From an uncultured Nitrospira sp. (GTDB taxonomy: Bacteria > Nitrospirota > Nitrospiria > Nitrospirales > Nitrospiraceae), in contig CABVRZ010000001.1 in NCBI GenBank assembly GCA_902500775.1, forward strand, positions 153,182-217,181: a DNA stretch of 64,000 nt. Direction: 5' to 3'. Below, piece by piece: positions 9,597-20,000 of the stretch (position 1 is the stretch's first letter; each line of letters begins with the position of its first letter). The notes below the pieces were generated by a model. That model was not told the DNA's origin. It ran no database searches and saw only the letters and a list, made by a program, of their open reading frames with translations. The position numbers were made by a program, and so were the translations under genes.

Positions 9597-11636
9597 TTAA
9601 ATCGGCAAAGGCTCGCTCGACAAGTCCTTGGCGATTATCTGTCGGAGCATTCTCTCGGATCGAACGATGCCGATAAGCCGACGCGTTTCTTTTGCGTCCA
9701 CCACCGGCAGCCAATCGAGATCGTATTTGTTCATGAGATCGCCGGCCGTCAGCCCCGTATCGATCGGGGTCACCATGATCGGATCGCTCCGCATGAAGTC
9801 ATGAACCTTCGTGAGCGGGTTCTTTCCTTGCGCAAACGCCTCAAACAACTCGTTTCTACCGATAATCCCGTCCAACCGCTCGTTGTCCTCCACGACACAC
9901 AGAAACGACAGGGCATGCTCGTCAAATCGACGGATGGCCGACTCAAATGTGTCGTCGGAAGACAGACGCTGTGCGGGAACCGCCTCCATGAACTGAGAGA
10001 GCGGTCGTCGATCAAGCAGGGCCCATTGATGAGCCAATCGTGGATTCAGCCGGAGTCGTCGCCAGCGCAATGCTTGAGCGAGGAAAGTGCGAAACGGCGT
10101 AAACGTTCTGGACATGTTCGAAAAAATCTCTTTCCCCGTAACCACCACCTCAACTGCCGTGCGGGCTCGAACACTTCCAAGGCGCGCGGTCCCATCAAGC
10201 AGAGAAATCTCCCCGAAAAAGTCTCCGGGTCCGAGCTCCCCTACCACTGCCGGTTGACCCGACGCATCGCGCTGGAGAATTTCGACTTCTCCCTGTTCGA
10301 TGACGTAAAAATTCGTCGCCGGTTCGCCTTGGTGAAAGATATAGTCGCCAGGACGATAATGCGCCCTGGCAATTCGTTCGGTTTGATCGATTCGGGGATA
10401 GGCCAAATCGCGCGGGAATAGAAGTTCCCAAGTCCAATCGGATGCCACCTGAAGCCGTCGTGACCAGGACGGAGATTTCAATAGATACACAGTCCGCCAA
10501 ATCCACCAGGCGAGAAACCCCGAGAGCTGGAATCCCAAAATTTCCGCCACGGCATTCCGCTCGCCGATGCTGCAAAGCTGGCCCAACGGTCGGAAGGAGA
10601 ACGGTTTCGTCGGTTGGTCGCGCAACACCCGTACGATATTCTCAGCAACCTGCCGCCCCTGTCGCTCGGCAAACTGCCCGGTCGGCGGAGACGGCTGGTT
10701 GTCGTAGGCATTGATGACACGGGCACAGTCGCCGATGGCCCACACATTCTGCGTTTCGCACAATCGCATATCGGAATCAGTGCACAATCGACCCGCTTTT
10801 TTCGGTCTGTTCATCTGCTGCACCAACTCCGGCATCGTCGTCCCGATCGTACACACCACGGTGGCGCCCTTGAGCATGTCGCCCTCCTGAAAGCCGACAC
10901 CTTCGGGCGTGACCGTCACCACCTTCCGATTCAACATCATCCGAATGCCGGCCTGCTCCATCTTCACCCGAGCGAATTCCCGCAACGACGAAGCGACCTC
11001 CGGCAAAATCTGTTGGCGAGAATGCACCAGCGTCACCGTGACATTATCGGGTGTAAAATTGGTGTAGAACCGTTGACTGGCACGGACAAGGTCATTGATC
11101 TCTCCGGCCATCTCGACGCCGCTGAACCCACCGCCGACCACGACAAAGGACAACAACCATCGTCGACGCTCCGGATCGGAACAGACTTCCGCCTTTTCCA
11201 GTTGCGCCATGACATGGAATCGGATCGCGACGGCATCGCCGACCGATTTCAAGGGAAAGGCATGATCGGCCATGCCGGGGATCATTGTGAGATTAACGGC
11301 CGCTCCACAGGCCAGCACCGCATGGTCGAATGCCATCCGACACAGCCGCCCGTCGTAGCCTTCATACTCCACCTCGGATGCCGCCACATCGATGTGGTGG
11401 ACTTCCTCCGTTCGACAGCGCACCTCGGGCAACATCTGACGTAACGGTGCGGTGACCGTCATGGGACTGATCGACGCCCCGGCCACTTCCGCCAATAGCG
11501 GATAAAACACCATGTTGTTTTCCCGGCTGAACAACACGATCTCGGCGCTGCCTGAGATCAAGCGCTTGCGCAATGTTCTCGCGCACTGGACTCCCGCAAA
11601 CCCTCCGCCGATGATGATGATCCGCCTGGACGGCAT
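9597..11636 (-). CDS. Type II NADH dehydrogenase fused to cNMP-binding and CBS domains
   Basis: A 679-residue fusion. Residues 1 to about 390 form an NDH-2-like FAD oxidoreductase, with the FAD Rossmann motif GGGFAGVQ near residue 10, the second dinucleotide motif VVVGGGFSGVEMAGE and the VWAIGDCARV flavin motif. A hydrophobic linker with WWIWRTVYLLKSPSW could bind the membrane. The next 120 residues are a cyclic-nucleotide-binding fold (YRPGDYIFHQGEPATNFYVIE, GDFFGEISLLDG). The last 130 residues form two CBS motifs. It would pass electrons from NADH to quinone, with the C-terminal domains as ligand sensors. The ATG at 11636 precedes the FAD motif; the frame extends to 11813 into the next gene, which argues against a longer product. 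Confidence 0.88.
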   Translation of the reverse strand: MPSRRIIIIGGGFAGVQCARTLRKRLISGSAEIVLFSRENNMVFYPLLAEVAGASISPMTVTAPLRQMLPEVRCRTEEVHHIDVAASEVEYEGYDGRLCRMAFDHAVLACGAAVNLTMIPGMADHAFPLKSVGDAVAIRFHVMAQLEKAEVCSDPERRRWLLSFVVVGGGFSGVEMAGEINDLVRASQRFYTNFTPDNVTVTLVHSRQQILPEVASSLREFARVKMEQAGIRMMLNRKVVTVTPEGVGFQEGDMLKGATVVCTIGTTMPELVQQMNRPKKAGRLCTDSDMRLCETQNVWAIGDCARVINAYDNQPSPPTGQFAERQGRQVAENIVRVLRDQPTKPFSFRPLGQLCSIGERNAVAEILGFQLSGFLAWWIWRTVYLLKSPSWSRRLQVASDWTWELLFPRDLAYPRIDQTERIARAHYRPGDYIFHQGEPATNFYVIEQGEVEILQRDASGQPAVVGELGPGDFFGEISLLDGTARLGSVRARTAVEVVVTGKEIFSNMSRTFTPFRTFLAQALRWRRLRLNPRLAHQWALLDRRPLSQFMEAVPAQRLSSDDTFESAIRRFDEHALSFLCVVEDNERLDGIIGRNELFEAFAQGKNPLTKVHDFMRSDPIMVTPIDTGLTAGDLMNKYDLDWLPVVDAKETRRLIGIVRSERMLRQIIAKDLSSEPLPI

Positions 11637-11757
11637 ACGACTCAATTCCCTTTTCTCTATCTGGGAGTTGCAACGACGAGCCACCTGGCTCAAAAACCGC
11701 GATCGTCCGATGCGATTAGGACCGCCGACGTGCTTGAGGTGGAATAGGATCGGACTC

Positions 11758-12360
11758 TCAGGAATTGTCCTGGCGAACGAGATGCCGACGGTGATTCCAC
11801 AGCGTGATGACACGCTGGTCGCGTTCGTACCCGAGCACGCTGAGCGAAGCGGTGCCGAGCGTAAGGAGCCGACCGGCTGCGGGTGGAAGCCCCAGCCAGC
11901 AGGCCGTGAGCACCCTCAAGATATGGGCATGCGCAAACAGTACGACATCGCCACCCGCTGCCTGCGCCTGCCGAATCACCTGTTCGGCACGGTCCCCGAC
12001 CTGCTCGATGGACTCTCCTTGAGGGACGGGGTACGTCCAAATAATCCAATTGGGGATCTCGTTTCGAATGTCGTTCGTGGTTCGACCTTCATAGATGCCG
12101 TAATTCCATTCGAGCAATCCATCCGTCACGGTCGCCGCCTCGGCATATCCGGCTAGTCGACAGGTTTCACGTGCGCGTTGGAGCGGACTGCAGAGCACCA
12201 GCGAAAACGGACGGCCAGCCAAATGGTGCCTCAGTGCCGATGCTTGCTGTCGACCGGTCTCGGTCAACGGGAGATCCGTGCGCCCTGTATGACGCCCCGC
12301 CAGGCTCCATTCGGTCTCTCCGTGTCGGATCAACCACAGTTCTGGCCGTCGTTCACTCAT
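11758..12360 (-). CDS. Histidine phosphatase family protein
   Basis: A 200-residue histidine phosphatase of the phosphoglycerate-mutase-like branch. The catalytic motif is LIRHGETEWS, in which the His becomes phosphorylated. SPLQRARETC follows, with an acidic WNYGIYEGRT segment and a late second His in LFAHAHIL. Possible substrates range from sugar phosphates to cobalamin phosphates. The ATG at 12360 is chosen; the frame runs on upstream but would overlap the transketolase stop at 12416. The gene lies between NDH-2 and transketolase on the same strand. A fragment of a close paralogue is present at 31306-31372. Confidence 0.88.
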   Translation of the reverse strand: MSERRPELWLIRHGETEWSLAGRHTGRTDLPLTETGRQQASALRHHLAGRPFSLVLCSPLQRARETCRLAGYAEAATVTDGLLEWNYGIYEGRTTNDIRNEIPNWIIWTYPVPQGESIEQVGDRAEQVIRQAQAAGGDVVLFAHAHILRVLTACWLGLPPAAGRLLTLGTASLSVLGYERDQRVITLWNHRRHLVRQDNS

Positions 12361-12415
12361 GAACCATCGATAGCTCCCCCCTCTTTCGTGAAGGATGCGG
12401 GCTCCTCTGTGCTCC

Positions 12416-14494
12416 CTATTGCCCGATGCCTCCGGGAAGATTCTTGACGCGGGCAACCTGCCCCTTCGCAGCTGCCGCAACTTGCTCGGCAGTAAACCCG
12501 AACTTCCGCTGTAGTTCTTTGAGCGGGGCCGAGGCGCCGAAGCTCTTCATGCCAAGCACGACTCCTCCACGACCGGTATACTGCGCCCACCCGAATGTCG
12601 AGGCCTGTTCCACGGCGACGCGCGCAAAGACCTCCGGCGGAATCACGCTGTCACGATACTCCTGGCTCTGTCGCTCAAAAAGTTCCCAGGACGGCATGCT
12701 CACCACGCGAGCCTTGATGCCTGTCTGTTTCAAGTGTTCCGCCGCGTCCAGACACAGCGAGACTTCGCTCCCGCTGGACAACAGCAGCACATCCGGCGTA
12801 CCGCCGGAATCGGCCAGAACGTAGGCTCCCTTGGCGAGACCGGACGCCGAGGCATACTTGGTACGATCGACCGTCGGCAAGGCCTGCCTCGACAATACCA
12901 GCAGCGAGGGTTCGTGCTGCAACTCCATGATAAGGCGCCAGGCCTCGGCAACCTCATTCGCATCCATGGGCCGGATCGTGATCAATCCAGGAATCGCACG
13001 CAACGACGCCAACTGTTCGATAGGCTGGTGCGTGGGGCCGTCTTCTCCGACGCCGATCGAGTCGTGGGTAAAGACATACACGACCGGAAGTTCCATGAGC
13101 GCGCTTAATCGGATCGCGGGACGGCAGTAATCGCTGAAGATCAGAAAGCTGGCCCCATACGGCCGCACCTTCGACAGCGAGAGCCCGTTCAGGACGGCGC
13201 CCATCGCATGTTCACGAATACCGAAATGGAAATTCCGACCGCCGTACGATCCGGCGCGAAAGTCTCCTGCTCCGTCGAACGTGAGTCTGGTTTTCGTCGA
13301 GGGAGCGAGATCCGCCGAACCGCCGATCAGCCACGGCACACGCGTGGCAATCGCATTCAGGACCTTGCCCGAGGAATCGCGGGAGGCAATTCCCTTGGCG
13401 TCCGTGGGGAACACGGGCACATCCTTGTCCCATCCGTCCGGCAAGCGCCGGTGTTGCATGCGATAGAGGTGATCGGCAAGGTCTGCATATTGCTTTCGAT
13501 ACTCCTCGAACTGCTTCATCCACGCTTCTCGCGCTTGGTGCCCTCGCTGTCCCATCAGCGCCTGGAAATGCTCACTCACCCCGTCAGGCACCAAAAACTT
13601 GGCGTCTTCCTTCCACCCGTAATTACGCTTGGTCAGTTTGATTTCTTCTTCGCCCAACGGCTCGCCGTGAGCTGCATGCGTGTCCTGCTTATTCGGCGAC
13701 CCATAGGCGATATGACTATCGACGATCATCAGCGTCGGCCGGTCGGTCGTCCGTTTGAACGTGTGAAACGCCCGTTCGAGCATCTCCAGATCATTCGCGT
13801 CGCCGACCCGTATGACGTTCCACCCGTACCCGACAAAACGCGTCGCAACATCCTCGCTGAACGCCAAATCGGTATGCCCCTCGATCGTGATTTTATTGTT
13901 GTCGTATATCCAGCAGAGATTCGCCAACCTCAAATGCCCGGCCAGGGACGCCGCTTCCCCTGAAATCCCTTCCATCAAGCACCCGTCGCCGCACAGTGCG
14001 TACACATCGTGATCGAACATCGTGAAATTCGGACGATTGAAATACTCACCCATCCACCGACTGGCAATCGCCATGCCGACGCTGGTCGCGACACCTTGGC
14101 CCAGCGGACCGGTCGTCGTCTCCACACCGGACGTCCATCGATACTCCGGATGACCGGGGCATTTGCTGTCGAGCTGGCGGAAATGTTTGATGTCGTCGAG
14201 GGTAACGGCCAATTGGCCGAGCGTTTCATACTCAGGATTGACCGCTTTCACTCCGGCAAGATGCAACAGGGCATAGAGCAGCATCGAGGCATGACCGTTC
14301 GAGAGCACAAACCGGTCTCGGTTCGGCCAGATCGGATCGGCGGGGTCAAATCGCAAAAAACGCTGCCAGAGACAGTAGGCCACCGGCGCGAGCGCCATCG
14401 GCGTACCCGGATGACCGGAATTGGCGGCTTGAACAGCATCCATCGAGAGGGTGCGAATGGTATCGATACACAACTGATCAATCTTGACTTTCAC
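12416..14494 (-). CDS. tkt: Transketolase
   Basis: A 692-residue, full-length transketolase. The N-terminal thiamine-diphosphate domain has NSGHPGTPMALAP, LSNGHASMLLY and the TPP motif GDGCLMEG...NN. The pyrimidine-binding domain has FGIREHAMGAVLNG with the catalytic Glu and ESIGVGEDGPTHQPIEQ-type spacing. The C-terminal domain starts near VLLLSSGSEVSLC. It moves two-carbon units between sugar phosphates in the pentose-phosphate or Calvin pathways. The GTG at 14494 has GGGGGGAA five bases upstream and is preferred to the ATG at 14527, which has no ribosome site. It lies upstream of the histidine phosphatase on the same strand. Confidence 0.96.
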   Translation of the reverse strand: MKVKIDQLCIDTIRTLSMDAVQAANSGHPGTPMALAPVAYCLWQRFLRFDPADPIWPNRDRFVLSNGHASMLLYALLHLAGVKAVNPEYETLGQLAVTLDDIKHFRQLDSKCPGHPEYRWTSGVETTTGPLGQGVATSVGMAIASRWMGEYFNRPNFTMFDHDVYALCGDGCLMEGISGEAASLAGHLRLANLCWIYDNNKITIEGHTDLAFSEDVATRFVGYGWNVIRVGDANDLEMLERAFHTFKRTTDRPTLMIVDSHIAYGSPNKQDTHAAHGEPLGEEEIKLTKRNYGWKEDAKFLVPDGVSEHFQALMGQRGHQAREAWMKQFEEYRKQYADLADHLYRMQHRRLPDGWDKDVPVFPTDAKGIASRDSSGKVLNAIATRVPWLIGGSADLAPSTKTRLTFDGAGDFRAGSYGGRNFHFGIREHAMGAVLNGLSLSKVRPYGASFLIFSDYCRPAIRLSALMELPVVYVFTHDSIGVGEDGPTHQPIEQLASLRAIPGLITIRPMDANEVAEAWRLIMELQHEPSLLVLSRQALPTVDRTKYASASGLAKGAYVLADSGGTPDVLLLSSGSEVSLCLDAAEHLKQTGIKARVVSMPSWELFERQSQEYRDSVIPPEVFARVAVEQASTFGWAQYTGRGGVVLGMKSFGASAPLKELQRKFGFTAEQVAAAAKGQVARVKNLPGGIGQ

Positions 14495-14614
14495 CGTATT
14501 CCCCCCGTTCCCCTGTGACAACACCATGCTGATATCGAGTGGCCCGTTTGCGCTGATTGCATGTCATGACGACAATGCTTCCGACGAGTGAACGCTTCTA
14601 CAACTACGTTCGGA

Positions 14615-14836
14615 CTATCTCTCCCGAAGTTCTCGTTCTGCCTGTAGCCAATCTCTTTCGGCCTGCTCCTCTGGCCCTCCTCGAGACAGATAGATGTCAT
14701 AGGCGCGCTTGGCGATTTCCTCCTGTGTCGGCTGAGCGAGAATCTTGGTACGACGCTTGGTCGTTGCTTTCGGCTGAGTAGCCACATCCGACTTAGGCTT
14801 GGCTGGCTTGCCTTTTTCTGTTCTTGCTCCCTTCAT
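14615..14836 (-). CDS. DUF2934 small protein
   Basis: A 73-residue protein. The first 35 residues are Lys/Thr/Pro-rich and probably disordered. The second half is a DUF2934 helix pair with EEIAKRAYDIYLSRGGPEEQAERDW, of which the conserved core is RAYDIYLSRG and DW. DUF2934 has no known activity and is common in plant-associated and soil bacteria. It is a stand-alone gene between transketolase and the SDR gene. Confidence 0.82.
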   Translation of the reverse strand: MKGARTEKGKPAKPKSDVATQPKATTKRRTKILAQPTQEEIAKRAYDIYLSRGGPEEQAERDWLQAERELRER

Positions 14837-14870
14837 GGCATCCTTCCTCCCTCAGACTGTTCGTCCTGGC

Positions 14871-15551
14871 TCATGAGCCGATCGGAATGACGGCTCCGTT
14901 GATCTGGTCGGCTTCGTCGGACGCAAGCAAGAGCAAGGTCTGCGCAACTGATTCCGGTTTGGTCCAAGTCGACGGATCTGATTCAGGCATACTTTTTCTG
15001 TTCGCGGGAGTATCCATCGTACCAGGCAAGACCCCGGTCACGGTAATGCCGGACCCTGTCAGCTCCATGGCGAGGGTACGAACCATCGCGACGAGTCCGG
15101 ATTTCGATACGATATAGGCGAACGCGCCAGGAAACGGTTCCACCACCGAGCGGGCGGCAACATGAACAATGCGCCCCGACCGTCGCGCCATCATTCCCGG
15201 TATCACCGCTTTGGACAGCAGAAAAGCCGCCGTGAGATTGAGCGTCAACATCCGCTGCCACAACGTGCTCTCCGTTTCGAGCGCGCGACCGGATGCAAAC
15301 CCGCCGACTAGATTGATCAAGACATCGACTCGTCCTTCCTTCCGAACCACCTCGTCGACAAGTCGCTGAACGTCTTGCTCATCGGTCACATCGGCTTCCA
15401 TCGACACCCAGCCCTGTGCGGGGCTCGTGGATGACCCACGACCGACCGACACCACTCGCGCCCCAGCCTGCACAAACGCCGGAACGACGGCGTGCCCTAG
15501 CCCTCCGTTTCCTCCCGGTATGAGGACAACTTTTTTGTCGAGTTTCACCAT
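14871..15551 (-). CDS. Short-chain dehydrogenase/reductase
   Basis: A protein of about 226 residues with the SDR Rossmann motif GGNGGLG near residue 13 and NLVGG in place of the usual NNAG. The catalytic segment is AYIVSKSG, with Tyr and Lys spaced YxxxK, and AARSV precedes it in the position of the catalytic Ser. It is NAD(P)-dependent and cytosolic, with unknown substrate. The ATG at 15551 (or a GTG at 15554) is the start. The gene lies 58 bases downstream of the RND operon and may be read through from it. Confidence 0.87.
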   Translation of the reverse strand: MVKLDKKVVLIPGGNGGLGHAVVPAFVQAGARVVSVGRGSSTSPAQGWVSMEADVTDEQDVQRLVDEVVRKEGRVDVLINLVGGFASGRALETESTLWQRMLTLNLTAAFLLSKAVIPGMMARRSGRIVHVAARSVVEPFPGAFAYIVSKSGLVAMVRTLAMELTGSGITVTGVLPGTMDTPANRKSMPESDPSTWTKPESVAQTLLLLASDEADQINGAVIPIGS

Positions 15552-15611
15552 CACCTATGTCTCATAGTTGAAATTCGTGCGTCGTGCGTCTGCATCCCCA
15601 CCTGCGCCGAA

Positions 15612-17045
15612 TCAGCGATGACTCGCTCCAGATGCCGCAGCAACCGGTTGTGCATGACCGGATTCGTCGGGTGACCACCCACCGCCCAGCGCTTTATAGA
15701 GTTGGACGACCGACGTCAGATGCAGACGGCGAGTTGTCGCGAGCGCTAATTCCACATCAAATAAATTTCGCTGTGCGATCAGGACGTCCAGGTAATTGGC
15801 AAGACCTCCTTTATACCGGAGATTCGCGAGACGTAAGGCCTTCTTCAGGGCAATGACCTGTCGATCCTGGGCTGCCGCTTGTTCACGAGTCATACGGACT
15901 CCCGCAAGCGCATCCTCCACTTCTCGGAACGCGGTCAGGATCGTCTGCCGGTATTGCGCAGCCGCTTGCCTTGCCTGCGCTTCCGCCGCATCTTGCTGGA
16001 AGCCGAGGCTATGCGCATTCAAAATAGGACCGGTCAAGCTTGGACCAAGGGCGCCGAAAAATCCTTCGGACCTGAGGAGCCTGGTGAAACTGGGATTAGC
16101 AAGACCGATGATCCCCGTCAGAGAGACTTTGGGAAAGCGATCGGCCTTCGCGGCGCCGATTCTGGCCGTTGCCGCGGCAAGTTGGTGTTCGGCTTGGATG
16201 ATATCAGGACGACGCTGCAACAGCTCAGCGGGAAGACCGGCAGGAATGACCGGCGGCATCACCTGATCGGTCAGCGATTGCCCTCTGGGAATCTGATCAG
16301 GAGGCCGACCCAAGAGCAAGCTCAATTCATTTTCTTTCTGAATGATTTGTCGCGTCAGGTCGGCAATCCGCGCCGCGGCGCTCTCTCGTTCGGCTTGAAA
16401 TTGCGCCACATCCAGTCCATGAACCATCCCCTGGCGATGCCGCGCCTCACTGATCCGCACCGACTCATCCCACGCCCCTAAAGTCCGTTCGGCGATTTCC
16501 AATTGCAGGTCGAATTGTCGAAGCTCAAAATAGGCTTGAGCCACGCCTCCGACCAACTGCAAAATAATCGCGCGTCGATTCTCCTCCCGAGCCAGCAGAT
16601 CTCCACGAGCCGCCTCGTTCGAGCGACGGATCCGCCCCCACACATCGAATTCCCAGGCAAGATTGCCCTGCAGATAGTAGCTGAACGGGCTGGGAAATCC
16701 TGAAAATCGGACACCGCCGGACCGCGCGCTCGGGAAATTCCCCGTGGCCGTCAGCTGCGGGATAAAGTCGGTTCTTGCAATGAAGAGATTCGCGGCGAAT
16801 TCATCGACCGTTGCGACGACCCGTTCAAGATCCTTGTTCTCATCCAGCGCGACACGGATGAGCTTTTGGAGTTCCTGATCTTGATAGAGTTCCCACCAGG
16901 GCAGATTGGCAAGAGCCGGCAAATCAGGTTTCTGCTCATCCATGCGGAACGCATGCATCGTCGGGACATCGGGTCGTGAATAATCGGGGCCGACCGCACA
17001 GGCTGCTAGTAACCCTGCAACCCCCATCAGGGCCAGGATCCGCAT
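15612..17045 (-). CDS. RND efflux outer-membrane lipoprotein (OprM/NodT family)
   Basis: A 477-residue outer-membrane factor. The N-terminus is a lipoprotein signal, MRILALMGVAG followed by the lipobox LLAAC (Cys about 16), then AVGPDYSRPD, the standard beginning of NodT-family channels. Two outer-membrane-efflux repeats follow, with GLPAELLQRRPDI in the usual middle position. It forms the trimeric exit duct of the pump encoded by the two genes upstream. The ATG at 17045 has AGGAGGG before it and lies just past the permease stop, so translation is coupled. The frame opens upstream at 17138 inside the permease gene. Confidence 0.94.
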   Translation of the reverse strand: MRILALMGVAGLLAACAVGPDYSRPDVPTMHAFRMDEQKPDLPALANLPWWELYQDQELQKLIRVALDENKDLERVVATVDEFAANLFIARTDFIPQLTATGNFPSARSGGVRFSGFPSPFSYYLQGNLAWEFDVWGRIRRSNEAARGDLLAREENRRAIILQLVGGVAQAYFELRQFDLQLEIAERTLGAWDESVRISEARHRQGMVHGLDVAQFQAERESAAARIADLTRQIIQKENELSLLLGRPPDQIPRGQSLTDQVMPPVIPAGLPAELLQRRPDIIQAEHQLAAATARIGAAKADRFPKVSLTGIIGLANPSFTRLLRSEGFFGALGPSLTGPILNAHSLGFQQDAAEAQARQAAAQYRQTILTAFREVEDALAGVRMTREQAAAQDRQVIALKKALRLANLRYKGGLANYLDVLIAQRNLFDVELALATTRRLHLTSVVQLYKALGGGWSPDESGHAQPVAAASGASHR

Positions 17046-17046
17046 C

Positions 17047-20000
17047 TCAATGCCCTCCTGGTACAACATGCGCCGCTGCTCCGTCCCTACCCTCACTGCC
17101 TCCACCGGCGCCGGTCGCCGCAGCGGGAGGTTTCCCAATCATGCGGATAAGTACAAAAAATAAGGGGACAAACAGGACGGCAAAGATTGTGGCAGCGATC
17201 ATTCCCCCGAGCACCCCTGTTCCGATCGAACGTCGGCTGGCTGCTCCGGCTCCGCTCGCAATGGCCAACGGCACCACGCCAAGGATGAACGCCAGCGAAG
17301 TCATGAGAATGGGACGGAATCGGAGCCGCGCCGCATCGAGCGCCGCATCTTTCAACGACAGGCCGTGCGTGTACCGCTGATTCGCAAATTCCACGATGAG
17401 GATGGCGTTCTTGGCGGCAAGCCCGATCAGCGTCACGAGGCCGATTTGGAAATAAATGTCGTTGGTCATCCCTAAGAGCCACACCGACGACAAGGCGCCG
17501 AACACACCGAACGGCACGGCCAAGATTACGGCAAAGGGGACGCTCCAACTCTCGTACTGCGCGGCCAGCACCAGAAACACCATGAGCAGGCCGAAGCCGA
17601 ATGCGAGGATCGATTGCGTACCCGCCTTACGCTCTTGGTATGAAATGCCGCTCCAATCGATGTCGAACCCCTGCGGCACCAATACCTCTTGTGCGGCCCG
17701 CTCCAATGCGTCGAGCGCCTCCCCTGAACTGTAGCCCGGTGCCGCGGAACCAAGGACCATGGCCGTATTAAATCCATTGAAGTGCGTGACAGGGTCAGGC
17801 CCGCTGGAGTAGGTCGTGGTCACGACCGTATCGAGCGGGATCATCTTCTGTCCTTGCCCGTTCACCGCACGGACGTAGATTTTGTTGATATCGGCCGGAC
17901 TGGACCGATACTGCGGCTCTGCCTCGGTCTGGACTCGATAGACCCGGCCGAACTTGACGAAATCGTTCACATAGAGATTGCCGAAATAGGCTTGCAGCGT
18001 GTCGAAGACTTCGGAGATCGGCACGCCGAGCGCTTTGGCCCGCTCTCGATTAATCTTGGCATGCACGCGCGGAGCGCTCACTCGAAAACTGGTGCTGACC
18101 GTCCCGATCGCCGGATTTTCCCTTGCCTTGGCGACAAACTGCTGAGCCGCCGCACCGAACCGCTTAAAGTCTCCGCCGCTCGGATCTTGCAGCTGGACCG
18201 AGAAGCCGCCCGTGGCTCCCAACCCGCGAATCGAGGGCGCATTGAACGCGAGAATCAACGCGCCGGGAATCTCCGCAAACGCACGGTACGCGCCGCCGAT
18301 CAGGGCTTTCACATGATCTTGCGGGCCCTTCCGTTCCTCCCAATTTTTGAGCGGCGCAAACAAGGTAGCCGTGTTGGTTCCCCGTGTATTAAAGACGAAA
18401 TTCTGACCTTGCAACGCTTGCGTGCCGTAGACGCCCGGCAGCGTATGGTAATATTCCTCGATCCGGTCGATCACCGCGTCCGTCCGCTTCTTCGCGGCAC
18501 CATCCGGCAACTGGACAATCGTGATGAAGTACCCCTGGTCTTCTTCAGGCAAAAAGGACAGGGGAATGACCTTGAACAAACTCGCCGTAACCCCGACGAC
18601 GATGCCGCACAGCACCAATGAGAGCGCCATGTGCTTCAACGAGAGCGCCACACTGGTGGTATAGCGGGCTTGCACCCACTCGAACCCTCGGTTGAACAAC
18701 CCAAAAAACCCTCTGCGAGGTCCGTGACTCGGCTTCAGCACCAAGGCACAGAGGGCCGGACTCAGCGTCAAGGCGACGAATCCCGAGATCGACACCGAGA
18801 CCGCGATCGTAATCGCGAACTGCTTGTAGAGCTGTCCGGTAATGCCCCCGAGAAATCCCACGGGCACGAAGACGGCGCACAGCACCAACACGATGGCGAT
18901 CACCGGACCGGCCACCTCACCCATGGCTTTTTTCGCGGCGTCCTTCGGAAGCAGTCCATTCTCCATGTGGCGTTCCACGTTTTCCACGACCACGATTGCA
19001 TCGTCTACCACGATGCCGATGGCGAGCACCAACCCGAACAGCGTCAGGGTATTGATCGAAAACCCGAGGGCCGCCATGCCAGCAAAGGTGCCGATCAATG
19101 AAACCGGCACGGCCAGGACAGGAATCAAGGTGGCGCGCCAGCTTTGGAGAAAGAGATACACCACGAGCACCACGAGCACCATCGCTTCGACCAAGGTCTT
19201 CACGACTTCCTTGATGGACACATCGACAAATCGTGTGGTGTCGTAGGGAATATCGTAGGTGACGCCATGGGGGAAAATCTTGCTCAGCTTCTCCATTTCC
19301 GCACGAACCCCTCTGACCGTATCGAGCGCGTTGGCGCCGGGCGAAAGGAACGTGATCAGTAGGGCGGTGGGTTTGCGGTTATACCGGCCCTCAAGGCCAT
19401 AGGATTGCGCTCCAAGCTCAACCCGCGCGACATCCTTGAGTCGGACGATCGATCCGTTCGGCATGGCTCGAACGATCAGGTCCTCGAATTCTTGCACGTC
19501 GGACAGTCGCCCATCGGTGATGAGCGGAAGCGTCAGTTCCGTCGCAATCGGCATCGGCTCTCGCCCGACGGTCCCCGCCGGAAAATCACGGTTCTGCTCA
19601 CGCACGACATTGGCGATATCGGTCGGGGTCAGACTCAGCTGCGCCATGCGCACCGGGTCAAGCACCAAGCGCATGCTGTAGTTTTGCTGCCCGAAGACCA
19701 TCGCGTCGCCGATGCCGGGAAGCCGCTTGATGTTATCGATGACGCGCAGAATCGCGAAATTGGAGAGGAAGAGCGCATCCTGCTGCGGATCATCGGACTG
19801 CAAGACCATGACGGTCAGCAGGTCTGGCGACATCTTCTTGACGGTGACCCCTTGGCGAACGACTTCAGGAGGGAGCTGCGGCTCCGCGAGCTTCTGACGA
19901 TTCTGAGTCTGGACTTGCGCGATGTCTACGTTCGTCCCGATTTCGAACGTAATTCTGATGGTCATGTGACCATCGTTCGAACTGGTGGAGTCAAAATACA

